Below are positions 8,490 through 16,347 of a stretch of DNA of 64,000 nt, in pieces (the stretch's first letter is position 1; each line of letters begins with the position of its first letter). The stretch spans positions 1-64,000 of the forward strand of contig JAJPKE010000032.1 in the NCBI GenBank assembly GCA_021323855.1, read 5' to 3'. The notes below the pieces were generated by a model that saw only the letters and a list, made by a program, of their open reading frames with translations, made no database searches and was not told where the DNA came from. The translations under genes were made by a program, and so were the position numbers. This DNA comes from Chloroflexota bacterium. Its GTDB lineage: Bacteria > Chloroflexota > Ktedonobacteria > Ktedonobacterales > JADMIN01.

Positions 8490-9476
8490 TTACGCTGTTT
8501 CTTCGCCGCGTATCGTGCCGCTGCGCTCCTGCGTCCCCTCGCCCAGATAGCGCGCGAAGAAGCCGATGGCGCGCTCGCAGTAGTACGGGCGGTCCAGGAA
8601 GTATGCGCCGCAGTGGGCCGCGCCCTCCGCCAGCCAGAGGTCTTTTGGTTGCCGCGCCGCACGATAGACCTGGAGCGCATGCTCGACGGGAATCGTCTCG
8701 TCAGCCGTGCCGTGGATCACCAGCAGCGGGCGCGGCGCAAGCAGGGCGGCATCACGCACTGGTTGGACATCGCTGCTGCGATAGCCGCCCATATAGGGAA
8801 GAAACTGATCGGCGAGCCGCGCAATCATCCTGCCAGAGATGTGCGTAACACGCTCGACGTTATGCGAGACGACATCGAGATGTGTGGCGAACGGGCTATC
8901 GGCAATGACACAGCGAATCTCTGGACGTTGCGCTGCGCCCATGATAGCGACCGACGCGCCCATCGAAAAGCCGATGACACCGATCTGCGCCTGTGGCATG
9001 CGTCGCGTGACATACTCAATCGCCGCACAAAAATCCTGCGTTTCGTGGTAGCCGAGCGTCACACTGGAGCCAGCGGAGGCGCCGTGGCCATTGAAGTCGA
9101 AGAGCAGCACGTTGTAGCCAGCCCGCCAGAGAATCGTGCCGATGCCGACCAGTTGCGCCTTGCTGCCACGATAGCCATGACAGCCGATGATAACGCGGTC
9201 AGTTTCGGGGCATGGCAACCACCAGCCGCGCAGCAGATATTCACCGACCAGCGGGGCAAAGGCGACTTCCTCGAAATCTGCTCCCGTCTCGAAGGGGGTC
9301 ATCACAAAGTCATCCATCGGGTCCGCGCGTTTGGGCGCCGTCAGCACATGGGCGACATAATACGCCAATCCAACTGCGCCCAACATTGCTCCGCCCGTTG
9401 CCACCGCGCTCGCCGTTGCTGCCTTGCGTACGCGCCGCTGTATGCTCGTGCGCGTTGCTATCGTTATATTTGCCAT
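8490..9476 (-). CDS. Membrane-anchored alpha/beta hydrolase
   Basis: A protein of 328 residues. One N-terminal membrane segment (about residues 20-45) is followed by an alpha/beta-hydrolase fold. The nucleophile elbow is GFSMGA, the oxyanion region is IIGCHGYRGSK, the acid is in HGTADETI and the histidine is in GAAHCGAY. It is likely a serine esterase or peptidase facing outward, similar to BAAT/YqkD-type hydrolases; the substrate is unknown. It is divergent from ctaA with a 293-bp spacer. Confidence 0.85.
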   Translation of the reverse strand: MANITIATRTSIQRRVRKAATASAVATGGAMLGAVGLAYYVAHVLTAPKRADPMDDFVMTPFETGADFEEVAFAPLVGEYLLRGWWLPCPETDRVIIGCHGYRGSKAQLVGIGTILWRAGYNVLLFDFNGHGASAGSSVTLGYHETQDFCAAIEYVTRRMPQAQIGVIGFSMGASVAIMGAAQRPEIRCVIADSPFATHLDVVSHNVERVTHISGRMIARLADQFLPYMGGYRSSDVQPVRDAALLAPRPLLVIHGTADETIPVEHALQVYRAARQPKDLWLAEGAAHCGAYFLDRPYYCERAIGFFARYLGEGTQERSGTIRGEETA

Positions 9477-9769
9477 TGTTCGATAGTCTGCCTCTCTGTT
9501 GCCGCTAGACTGCCAACCCTTCTCTCCCCCCTTCTCCTGCCTTCTCTACTATGAATTGTAACGAACAGGACCAATTGCACAGGTAACGCACATGACGCCA
9601 GCGCGTTTGTTGGTTCATCTGCACCAAATATGCCGCGCTGGTGCCACGCTGGCGCCCGCATCGCTGCCGGTGGCGGCGATTTTCTGGTACAATAGCGCAA
9701 GACGCGGGTCTTTTTCGTGCGCAATCGCGCATACCCCTATGTGGTCAAGTCGAGGTCAAGAGATAGCGT

Positions 9770-10849
9770 ATGCAAACAGCGCCTACTGCATCTGAATCTG
9801 ATACGCCCAATCCACCGCCTGAGTTACAGAAGTTTCAGCGGGTTCGCGGCTGGCTGAACCGCATCATTACGCCGCTCGTCGTGCGCCGGCTGGCCGTTGC
9901 CACGTCCATCTGTATGCTCATCGTCTATGCGATGGGCACGCTGGTGACAGATACGGGGTCCGGGCACGGCTGCGGCCAATCGTGGCCGCTCTGCCAGGGC
10001 AGGTTCATCCCAGAGTTCGCCATCTCCACTGCCATCGAGTTCAGCCATCGCATCGTCGTGGCGCTGGTCTCGTTCCTGGTGATCGGCCTGATGATTGGCA
10101 TCCTCTGGCTCTATCGCTCACGGCTGGAACTGCTGGTCCTCGCGCCGTTGATGGTGGTGGCGCTCTTCGCGGAGGCCGGCCTGGGCGCGGCGCTGGTGTT
10201 GGCGCCGCAATCGCCGTTGCTGCTGGCGGTGCATTTCGGCTCGTCGCTGATTCTCTTCACCAGCATCCTGCTGGCGACACTGATCCTTCTACAACTAGGC
10301 ACCTGGGACCGGCTGCGTGACCGTCCGGTGCCCGGCGGTTTCCGCATCCTCATCTTCGCGCTGCTGCTCTATACGTATGTCGTCGGTTATCTTGGCGCAT
10401 ACATGCGGCTGCGCGGCGTTGAGCTTGGCTGCCAGGGCTGGCCGCTCTGCAACGGCAAACTCGTGCCAGGGTTTGAGGGCGCAGCGGGCATCGCCTTCAC
10501 CCATCGCGTTGCGGCCTTCGTGCTGTTCATCGGCACACTGGCGCTGTTCCTCTGGGGACGCCGCATCCGCGCGGCGCGGCCAGACCTCTATCGCGGCAGC
10601 ATCTGGGCTTTCGCCTGTGTGATCGCGCAGGCCTTTGCGGGTGCCATCGTGGTCCTCACGAAAGTGGCTCAGCAGAGCCAGTTGCTCCACGCCGGCATCA
10701 TCGCGCTGATCTTCGGTTCACTCTGCTACACGGCCTTGCAGACATTGCCGCGCCCGGCCTCGGTGCGCAGCATCGTCGCCAAACCTGCGGCATCCAGTGG
10801 CGCGAGCGCCACATCAGCATCTTCAGCTTCGGCGGCGGCAACTCGCTAG
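9770..10849 (+). CDS. ctaA: Haem A synthase (CtaA/Cox15 family)
   Basis: A 359-residue membrane protein with eight predicted helices in two similar halves. Each half has an extracytoplasmic cysteine pair, in GHGCGQSWPLCQG and ELGCQGWPLCNGK, as in Bacillus-type CtaA. Haem-ligand histidines are visible in EFSHRI, VHFGSS, FTHRVA and LLHAG. It oxidises the haem O methyl group to haem A for cytochrome aa3 oxidase, so the organism likely respires aerobically. The N-terminal ~40 residues are a soluble Pro-rich extension and the C-terminus is Ala/Ser-rich. ctaB and cox genes are not in the window. A terminator follows directly. Confidence 0.92.
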   Translation: MQTAPTASESDTPNPPPELQKFQRVRGWLNRIITPLVVRRLAVATSICMLIVYAMGTLVTDTGSGHGCGQSWPLCQGRFIPEFAISTAIEFSHRIVVALVSFLVIGLMIGILWLYRSRLELLVLAPLMVVALFAEAGLGAALVLAPQSPLLLAVHFGSSLILFTSILLATLILLQLGTWDRLRDRPVPGGFRILIFALLLYTYVVGYLGAYMRLRGVELGCQGWPLCNGKLVPGFEGAAGIAFTHRVAAFVLFIGTLALFLWGRRIRAARPDLYRGSIWAFACVIAQAFAGAIVVLTKVAQQSQLLHAGIIALIFGSLCYTALQTLPRPASVRSIVAKPAASSGASATSASSASAAATR

Positions 10850-10871
10850 CCAGCGACACTCCACGCATGTA

Positions 10872-10908
10872 CGGGATAGCCTGCGCGGGCTATCCCGCTC
10901 TTATTTGA
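10872..10908 (+). terminator. Rho-independent terminator after ctaA
   Basis: CGGGATAGCC (10872-10881) pairs perfectly with GGCTATCCCG (10888-10897) around a 6-base loop, followed by CTCTTATTTGA. Confidence 0.8.
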
Positions 10909-10929
10909 CCAGGAGGGGCTGAACGCGCC

Positions 10930-11106
10930 ATGAGTATGACGCTGCGCAAGGGAACGCTGGCCGACCTCGATCCACTGCGCGCGCAACATGCCGCGCCGCT
11001 GTCCCTTACAGCGACCACCGCCGATGCGTGGGACCAGCACCTACCGCTGCTGCGCTCCCTCTATCCTATGAGGGATTTCTTGCCAGGCTTCGCCACTGAT
11101 CTCTAG
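10930..11106 (+). CDS. Small ORF, possibly a truncated GNAT-like gene (58 aa)
   Basis: ATG 10930 follows an AGGAGGGG ribosome site by 8 bases and opens a 58-codon frame ending at TAG 11106. It begins MSMTLRKGTLADLDPL, which resembles the first strand and helix of GNAT acetyltransferases. The rest matches nothing I know and the frame stops far short of a full domain. It may be a decayed gene whose strong ribosome site survives, or a genuine small protein. Confidence 0.4.
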   Translation: MSMTLRKGTLADLDPLRAQHAAPLSLTATTADAWDQHLPLLRSLYPMRDFLPGFATDL

Positions 11107-11131
11107 CACCCTACAGCATGCAGTACGAGTT

Positions 11132-12100
11132 TCAAGGAGACAGCGCAACCCGCGCACGAAACACGCCGGGTGTGCAGCGCAGCGACAGGACATCACCGTC
11201 GAGTCGCCACGCTTCTGCCAGCGTGCCCTGCTCGTCGTAGTCCAGCGGCGCGAGCGGTCGGAATGTTCGTCCCTCCACCTGAATGATGATCGGCTGGTAA
11301 GCCAACAAGCCGCAGGCGAAGTTGTAGGCGTGGCGCGCAGACATCTCCGGCGTGATAAGCATATCTTCTGCGCTTGGCATGGGATAGCTGGATGCCCGCG
11401 CATTGTCCTGTGGGACGGGGTGGAGCGTACCGGTGGCCAGCCCGGCTAGCGCCTGCGCCAGCAGTTTGCCGCCGCGCGCCGCCAGTTGCGCCTCTAGCGT
11501 CCGCGCACTGATGCCATCCGGCACCGGCACTGCCTCTTGCAGCAGCAGCGGACCGCTATCGAATCCCTCATCCATCAGGTGAATCGTCACGCCCGCCATG
11601 CGGTCGCCGCGTCGAAACGTCCAGAACAGCGGATCGGGTCCGCGATTCTCTGGCAACAACGAAGGATGAACATTGAGGCAACCCAGCCGTGGTATGCGCA
11701 AAACTTCAGCGGGGAGGCGGTGTGAGAAACAGGCCACACAGATGGCGTCCGGCTGATAGGAAGCGAGCGTTGCCAGGGTCGCTGCATCGCGCAGGCTCCC
11801 AACTTCTAACAGCGGTAGCGCGTGTTCCTGGGCGATCTGGCGCAGCATATGGGCGGGCGGCGGGGCCAGTTGCGGCAACGCGCCGCGCATCTTGCGCGCT
11901 GGTTGTGTCGGCTGCATAGGGTGTGCTTGCGCAATCGGTAATGTGACAGCCGGTGCGCCTTCCAACTGTGGCGTGACGATGGCGCGCACGTCGTGCCCCG
12001 CCGCCAGCAGTGCCGCCAACGGCGGGCCGGAAAATGCGCCGTTCATGCCGAAATAGACGATACGCAACGGTTCGATGTTTGCCTGCTTTACCTGTGCCAT
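11132..12100 (-). CDS. Formyltransferase-family protein (Fmt/ArnA-like)
   Basis: A 322-residue protein with the formyl-THF-dependent formyltransferase fold. The catalytic Asn and His are in CLNVHPSLLPENRGP, followed by PLFWTFRRGDRMAGVTIHLM and the catalytic Asp in DEGFDSGPLLLQ. The C-terminal ~80 residues resemble the OB-like C-domain of methionyl-tRNA formyltransferase but are divergent. The N-terminal core contains an insertion (about residues 55-80, Pro/Gln-rich) not usual in Fmt. No def gene is adjacent. It could be a second Fmt paralogue or a sugar- or amine-specific formyltransferase, so I do not assign fmt. Confidence 0.75.
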   Translation of the reverse strand: MAQVKQANIEPLRIVYFGMNGAFSGPPLAALLAAGHDVRAIVTPQLEGAPAVTLPIAQAHPMQPTQPARKMRGALPQLAPPPAHMLRQIAQEHALPLLEVGSLRDAATLATLASYQPDAICVACFSHRLPAEVLRIPRLGCLNVHPSLLPENRGPDPLFWTFRRGDRMAGVTIHLMDEGFDSGPLLLQEAVPVPDGISARTLEAQLAARGGKLLAQALAGLATGTLHPVPQDNARASSYPMPSAEDMLITPEMSARHAYNFACGLLAYQPIIIQVEGRTFRPLAPLDYDEQGTLAEAWRLDGDVLSLRCTPGVFRARVALSP

Positions 12101-12174
12101 GTTACAAAATATGCCTCCCCTGGCACATCATATCCAATAATTCGGATCAAAGTAGGTCTTTGCAGAGGTAGCAG

Positions 12175-12197
12175 CAGGGCAGACATTCCTGTTTTGC
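12175..12197. repeat. Degenerate copy of palindromic repeat A
   Basis: AGGGCAGACATTCCTGT followed by a decayed right arm (TTTGCC) matches family A but no longer pairs fully. It lies between the divergent formyltransferase and sigma-factor genes. Confidence 0.6.
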
Positions 12198-12351
12198 CAG
12201 TGCCAAATGGCCGCGAACCTTTTGCCCTCCTCACTCGTGTGTTAGGTGACGCCACGCGAGGGAGTCAGCGCGAGGGAGTAAATTGGAGAAGATTGGGACG
12301 GATCGAGGCGATCATGAGCGGTGGTGGCAGCATAAATGAAGTGAGCGGCCT

Positions 12352-12927
12352 ATGGAGAGCATAAGCGACGAGCAATTGCTGGCTGCCGTGCTGGCTGGCG
12401 ACATGCAGGCGCTGACCGTCCTGGTTGAACGCTACCAGCAGCCGTTGACCAATTATCTCGACCGGTTGACCGGCGGGGACTGGTCGCTGGCGCAGGACCT
12501 GACGCAAGAGACGTTTCTGCGCGTGCTGCGCTATCACGCCTCGCGTGGCAGCCGCCCATTCAGACCGTGGCTCTATGCCATCGCCACTAATCTCGCCCGC
12601 GATCACTTCAAGTCGGCGGCGGTCCGGCGCGCGCTTTCCTTCGATGCGCCGCAATTCGAGCCGTGTGAAGATGAGCGCGCCGGGCCAGAGAGCCAGGCGC
12701 TGGCAGCAGAGCAGCGAACGACCATCATCGCGGCGTTTTGCACGCTCAGCAGCGAATACCGCGCGGTTCTGCTGCTGCGCTTCTATAGCGAGATGAGCCT
12801 GCAAGAGGTTGCCGATATTCTCAATATTCCGCTGGGCACCGTCAAATCGCGGCTTTCGGTTGGCCTGAGCCGTCTACGCAAGACGCTTGCCGCCGCTGAG
12901 GGCACCAGCCAGGGAGTATTCTCATGA
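12352..12927 (+). CDS. ECF RNA polymerase sigma factor
   Basis: A 191-residue sigma-70-family factor with only regions 2 and 4. Region 2 shows DLTQETFLRVLRY and FRPWLYAIATNLARDH; region 4 shows LSSEYRAVLLLRFYSEMSL and the recognition helix LNIPLGTVKSRLSVGLSRLR. It would direct RNA polymerase to a small regulon. Its stop overlaps the start of the next gene (ATGA), so the two are translationally coupled. That gene probably encodes its membrane partner or anti-sigma factor, and an ABC exporter follows, suggesting an envelope-stress or antibiotic response unit. Confidence 0.92.
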   Translation: MESISDEQLLAAVLAGDMQALTVLVERYQQPLTNYLDRLTGGDWSLAQDLTQETFLRVLRYHASRGSRPFRPWLYAIATNLARDHFKSAAVRRALSFDAPQFEPCEDERAGPESQALAAEQRTTIIAAFCTLSSEYRAVLLLRFYSEMSLQEVADILNIPLGTVKSRLSVGLSRLRKTLAAAEGTSQGVFS

Positions 12928-13829
12928 TGAATGATCTATCTCCGTTCTCGGAGTATCCAGAGCGCCACGAGCGCCACGAGCGACATGAGGGTTTAACTGA
13001 AACCTGGCGTGAACTCGAGGCGACTCCAGCGGAAATTGCCGAATGGACGCCACTGGCATGGCAACTCACACGCTGGCCGGAGCGGCACATCACGCCCGCC
13101 GATACGCAGAGATTGCTGGCGGCGCTTGCTCCGGCCATGCCCGCCGTTTCGCCGGTGCGCCAGGCAGTACGCGCCCATCAGCGACTGCATCCGCTCCGGC
13201 GGCTTGCCGACATGGCGCGCATCCAGGCCAGCATCTTGCAGCCGGCGTTCTGGCTGGCCAGCGTTATCATTGTGCTGCTGGGAGTAACCGTCGAGGTATC
13301 AACTACTTCGACTACTGATACAAGCACCGCCCTGCTCTTGCAAGCAATTGGCCCCTTACTCGCCTGTCTCTCCATTGCCTCTGCGTTTCGTAGCACGAGC
13401 GCGCGGATGCTGGAGTTTGAGTTGGGATGCCCGCCCTCCGTGCTGCAATTGATCGTCACGCGCCTGGTGGTCGTCCTGGGCTACGACACGGCGCTTGGGC
13501 TAGGATTGAGCGCCGTCTCCACGCTCGCTGGCGGCAGCAACTTCGTGACGTTGACGCTGCACTGGCTGATGCCGCTGCTGCTGGTCGCTGGCATGGCATT
13601 CATCCTGTCGCTGTGGCTGCCCACAGCGTATGCCAGCGGCATTGCCTATGGCATATGGCTGGCCGCGCTCGCTATGTACTATGCCACGGCTCTGCTACCC
13701 TACCGTCTGCCATTCACCGGAGTTCCGGTCGCGTATGAATACGCCATCGGGATCATCGGTCTGGCGCTGCTCATCGCAGGGACGCTGGCTTTCCCAGAAC
13801 GGCTTCCGCGCCTACTTCCCAAATCATGA
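12924..13829 (+). CDS. Membrane protein, putative anti-sigma partner
   Basis: A protein of 301 residues. The cytoplasmic ~110 residues start with a tandem Glu-Arg-His repeat (three copies, from a 9-bp DNA repeat). About six membrane helices follow (roughly residues 115-295). No zinc-binding anti-sigma HxxxCxxC motif is present. The 4-bp overlap with the sigma gene and the topology fit an anti-sigma factor, but the fold is unrecognised and it could also be an accessory subunit of the ABC exporter downstream. Confidence 0.7.
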   Translation: MMNDLSPFSEYPERHERHERHEGLTETWRELEATPAEIAEWTPLAWQLTRWPERHITPADTQRLLAALAPAMPAVSPVRQAVRAHQRLHPLRRLADMARIQASILQPAFWLASVIIVLLGVTVEVSTTSTTDTSTALLLQAIGPLLACLSIASAFRSTSARMLEFELGCPPSVLQLIVTRLVVVLGYDTALGLGLSAVSTLAGGSNFVTLTLHWLMPLLLVAGMAFILSLWLPTAYASGIAYGIWLAALAMYYATALLPYRLPFTGVPVAYEYAIGIIGLALLIAGTLAFPERLPRLLPKS

Positions 13830-13917
13830 GGCCGTTCGCGCTTCCTCGCAGTTTCCATGATAGACGTGACAGACATGGCAAACCCGTATCAGTTCAAGAG
13901 TCACAAAGGAGATTTCC

Positions 13918-14889
13918 ATGAGTACTGCTACCGCTGCGCTGGCCAGTTCGCGCCAGCAGACCCAAAGCGCCCGGCACACGCCATCGCTGCTGAGCATCCT
14001 GACCTGGGAGCTAAGGCGTTTTCTAGCCAATCGCCTCTTCTGGATTCAGGCCATCGGCTTCTTCTGCTTTTTGCTGCTGGTGTTCTTGGTTTCGCATAAT
14101 GACATTAGTATCGGGTATTCCGCTTTTACCTTCGACGGCTCAGTGGCTATTTCAAGCCCGTGGGGAATAGTTGAGCAACTTCCTACTGGTTCGTTAATGC
14201 TGCTGTGCATGCTGCTGCCTTTCATCAACGCCGATGGCGTGACCCGCGACCTGACCCGGCGGACCCATGAACTGCTCATGACCACTGCCGTGCCCAACTG
14301 GGCGTATGTCTGGGGACGCTACCTCATTGGCCTCGTGATGAGCCTGGGGCTGGCGATTGTGCTGCTGGTTGCCATTCTGGGGCTGGGCCTGGCGCGGCAT
14401 CTGACTGACGCAAACTATCCTGCGCCTGTCATCGGCCCGGTGCTGCTCCTCTGGGTCGGTATGGTCCTTCCGGCGGTGATCCTAGTGAGCAACCTGAGCT
14501 TTGCCCTGGGCACCATCTTTCCACGCCAGTCTACGCTCATCAAAATTGCGGTGCTGTTCGGGTGGTTCTTTGGAGCATTGATTGTGCCTGCCGCCATGGG
14601 CCTCCAAAACAGCCAGACTCCGCCTGCCTGGTACAGCGCCTGGGATCCGACCAGCGCGGTCAGTGCAGCCGCAACGCGCCCCCAGTATGATGCGGCCTTC
14701 AGTCATCTGCTCAAAACGGCTACCAGTCTGGTGCAAGCGCAGCATGACTTCCTTACTGTCGAGAACATGGTGCCCAACGTCTCGGCGTGGTTTGCGCAGC
14801 ACCTGATCCTCGGCGCGCTGAGCCTCGTGTTCGTGGCGCTGGCAGCATTCACCTTCCAGCGGTTCCGTAACGCCCTCAGCGCTTCATAA
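13918..14889 (+). CDS. ABC-2 type transporter permease
   Basis: A 323-residue permease with about six transmembrane helices. A large extracellular loop between the first two helices (near FTFDGSVAISSPWG) is followed by a TRDLTRRTHELLMTTAVPNW cytoplasmic coupling segment typical of ABC-2 permeases. GGAGAT lies 6 bases before the ATG. It follows the sigma/partner pair by 88 bp and precedes its ATPase by 37 bp, so one exporter is likely assembled from these genes. The substrate (drug, peptide or lipid) cannot be told. Confidence 0.87.
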   Translation: MSTATAALASSRQQTQSARHTPSLLSILTWELRRFLANRLFWIQAIGFFCFLLLVFLVSHNDISIGYSAFTFDGSVAISSPWGIVEQLPTGSLMLLCMLLPFINADGVTRDLTRRTHELLMTTAVPNWAYVWGRYLIGLVMSLGLAIVLLVAILGLGLARHLTDANYPAPVIGPVLLLWVGMVLPAVILVSNLSFALGTIFPRQSTLIKIAVLFGWFFGALIVPAAMGLQNSQTPPAWYSAWDPTSAVSAAATRPQYDAAFSHLLKTATSLVQAQHDFLTVENMVPNVSAWFAQHLILGALSLVFVALAAFTFQRFRNALSAS

Positions 14890-14926
14890 TCGTAACGCCC
14901 GAATGATAAGAAAGAGAGTACCAGCA

Positions 14927-15802
14927 ATGGAACTAGCAATTGATAACGTGGGCCGGCAATATGGAACTGCCTGGGCAGTGCGTGATATTTCACTGCGCTG
15001 TGGCCCGGAGCTGGTCGCTCTGATCGGCCCCAACGGCGCGGGCAAGACGACGCTGATGCGTATGATTGCGACATTGCTCGAACCAACCACTGGCAGCATT
15101 ACCTGGAATGGCATGGATACGCACACGCACGGCAGTCAGTTGCGCCATGTTCTCGGCTATCTGCCGCAGGAGTTCGGCATCTATCCGGAGTTTACGGGCC
15201 GGCAATTCCTGCGTTATCTGGCTGCTATGAAGGGCTTGCCGCGCGATCTGGCAAACCGGCGTGTTGACGCGATGCTGGAACTGGTGAATATGGAGCGCGC
15301 GGCAGACAACCGGCTGACCACCTATTCCGGCGGCATGAAGCAGCGCATCGGCATCGCCCAGGCGCTCTTGAACGATCCCGAATTGCTGATCGTGGATGAG
15401 CCGACAGCGGGGTTGGACCCCGAAGAGCGGGTACGTTTCCGCACGTTACTCGCCAGCCTGACCGCTGACCGCATCATCCTGCTCTCGACGCATATCGTCG
15501 GCGATGTCGAGGCGGTTGCGGCGCGGCTCGTCATCATGAAAGATGGGCGCCTGCTGACGGATACGACGCCTGAAACGTTGCTGGCGCGCGCTCAGGGGCG
15601 GGTCTGGACGGTGACGGTTGACCCGGCCACGGCGCAGCACATACAGCAGACACAACTCGTCAGTGCGATGATTCAACGTCCGGGTGGCATTTATCTGCGC
15701 ATCGTCGGTGAGCAGCGCCCACACGATGCCGCTGTGGTGGATACGCCCAATCTCGAAGACGCCTATCTCCTGGCGACGAAAGAAGCGCCTGCGCTGGCGT
15801 GA
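14927..15802 (+). CDS. ABC transporter ATP-binding protein
   Basis: A 291-residue ATPase of the ABC-2 exporter type. Walker A is GPNGAGKTT (residues 34-42), the signature YSGGMKQRIGIAQALL, Walker B LLIVDEPTAGLDP and the H-loop LLSTHIVGD. After the nucleotide domain comes a ~75-residue C-terminal accessory region common in this group. ATG 14927 follows AAGAAAGAGAG; an upstream ATG at 14903 lacks a ribosome site. It is the last gene of the sigma-factor operon and ends 1 base before palindromic repeat B. Confidence 0.92.
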   Translation: MELAIDNVGRQYGTAWAVRDISLRCGPELVALIGPNGAGKTTLMRMIATLLEPTTGSITWNGMDTHTHGSQLRHVLGYLPQEFGIYPEFTGRQFLRYLAAMKGLPRDLANRRVDAMLELVNMERAADNRLTTYSGGMKQRIGIAQALLNDPELLIVDEPTAGLDPEERVRFRTLLASLTADRIILLSTHIVGDVEAVAARLVIMKDGRLLTDTTPETLLARAQGRVWTVTVDPATAQHIQQTQLVSAMIQRPGGIYLRIVGEQRPHDAAVVDTPNLEDAYLLATKEAPALA

Positions 15803-15843
15803 CCTCACCCCCTGACCCCCTCTCCCGCGAGGAGAGGGGGAAC
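15803..15843. repeat. Palindromic repeat, family B
   Basis: CCTCACCCCCTGA leads into CCCCCTCTCC (15816-15825), loop CGCGA and GGAGAGGGGG (15831-15840), a perfect 10-bp stem. It begins at the base after the ATPase stop. Similar elements sit at 50355 and 62004. It may double as a terminator, though no T-tract follows. Confidence 0.8.
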
Positions 15844-16000
15844 CATGTCTCACCTGATGGTGTGATGACACACACACTATCCTCCTGTTGAAACCTCTTT
15901 TACTGGCAGAGAGCGTGTCACACCTGCCGCGATATGCTATTGTTTAGAGAGAGTATTGCTTGTGATGGCATGAGATGGCGAGCGGTCAGGAGTGTGTGAT

Positions 16001-16333
16001 ATGCCACGAATGGTTCAGTGCGAGAAGCTTGGCCGTGAGTTGCCAGGGCTGGAGAGGCCACCGATTCCGGGCGAATTAGGGCAGCGTATCTACGAACACA
16101 TCTCTCAGCAGGCATGGGATATGTGGCAGGAGCAGTCGCGTCTGCTCATCAACCACTATGGGCTGAATCTGGCCGATCCGGATGCGCGCCAGATTTTGCG
16201 GCAGCAGATGGAAGAGTTTCTCTTTGGTGAGAATGCGCGCATGCCCGAAGGATGGGTGCCCGAAGGCCAGGGCGGCAAAGGTGGCGGCGCTCCGGCTGCC
16301 AAAGGTGGCGGCGCGCCCGCGCGTAAGAAATAG
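16001..16333 (+). CDS. Fe(II)-trafficking protein, YggX family, with glycine-rich tail
   Basis: A protein of 110 residues. Residues 1-80 match the YggX family: a VQCEKLGRELPGLE start with the single conserved Cys, PGELGQRIYEHIS, AWDMWQEQSRLLINHYGLN and a closing EEFLFGE. In enterobacteria YggX protects iron-sulfur clusters from oxidation and supplies Fe2+. The last 30 residues are an added Gly/Ala/Lys tail with a duplicated KGGGAPA unit, not seen in E. coli YggX. It ends 14 bp before a radical SAM gene on the same strand, so the pair probably forms an operon in which the protein supports [4Fe-4S] assembly or repair. Confidence 0.88.
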   Translation: MPRMVQCEKLGRELPGLERPPIPGELGQRIYEHISQQAWDMWQEQSRLLINHYGLNLADPDARQILRQQMEEFLFGENARMPEGWVPEGQGGKGGGAPAAKGGGAPARKK

Positions 16334-16347
16334 TCAGTAGTCCAGAC

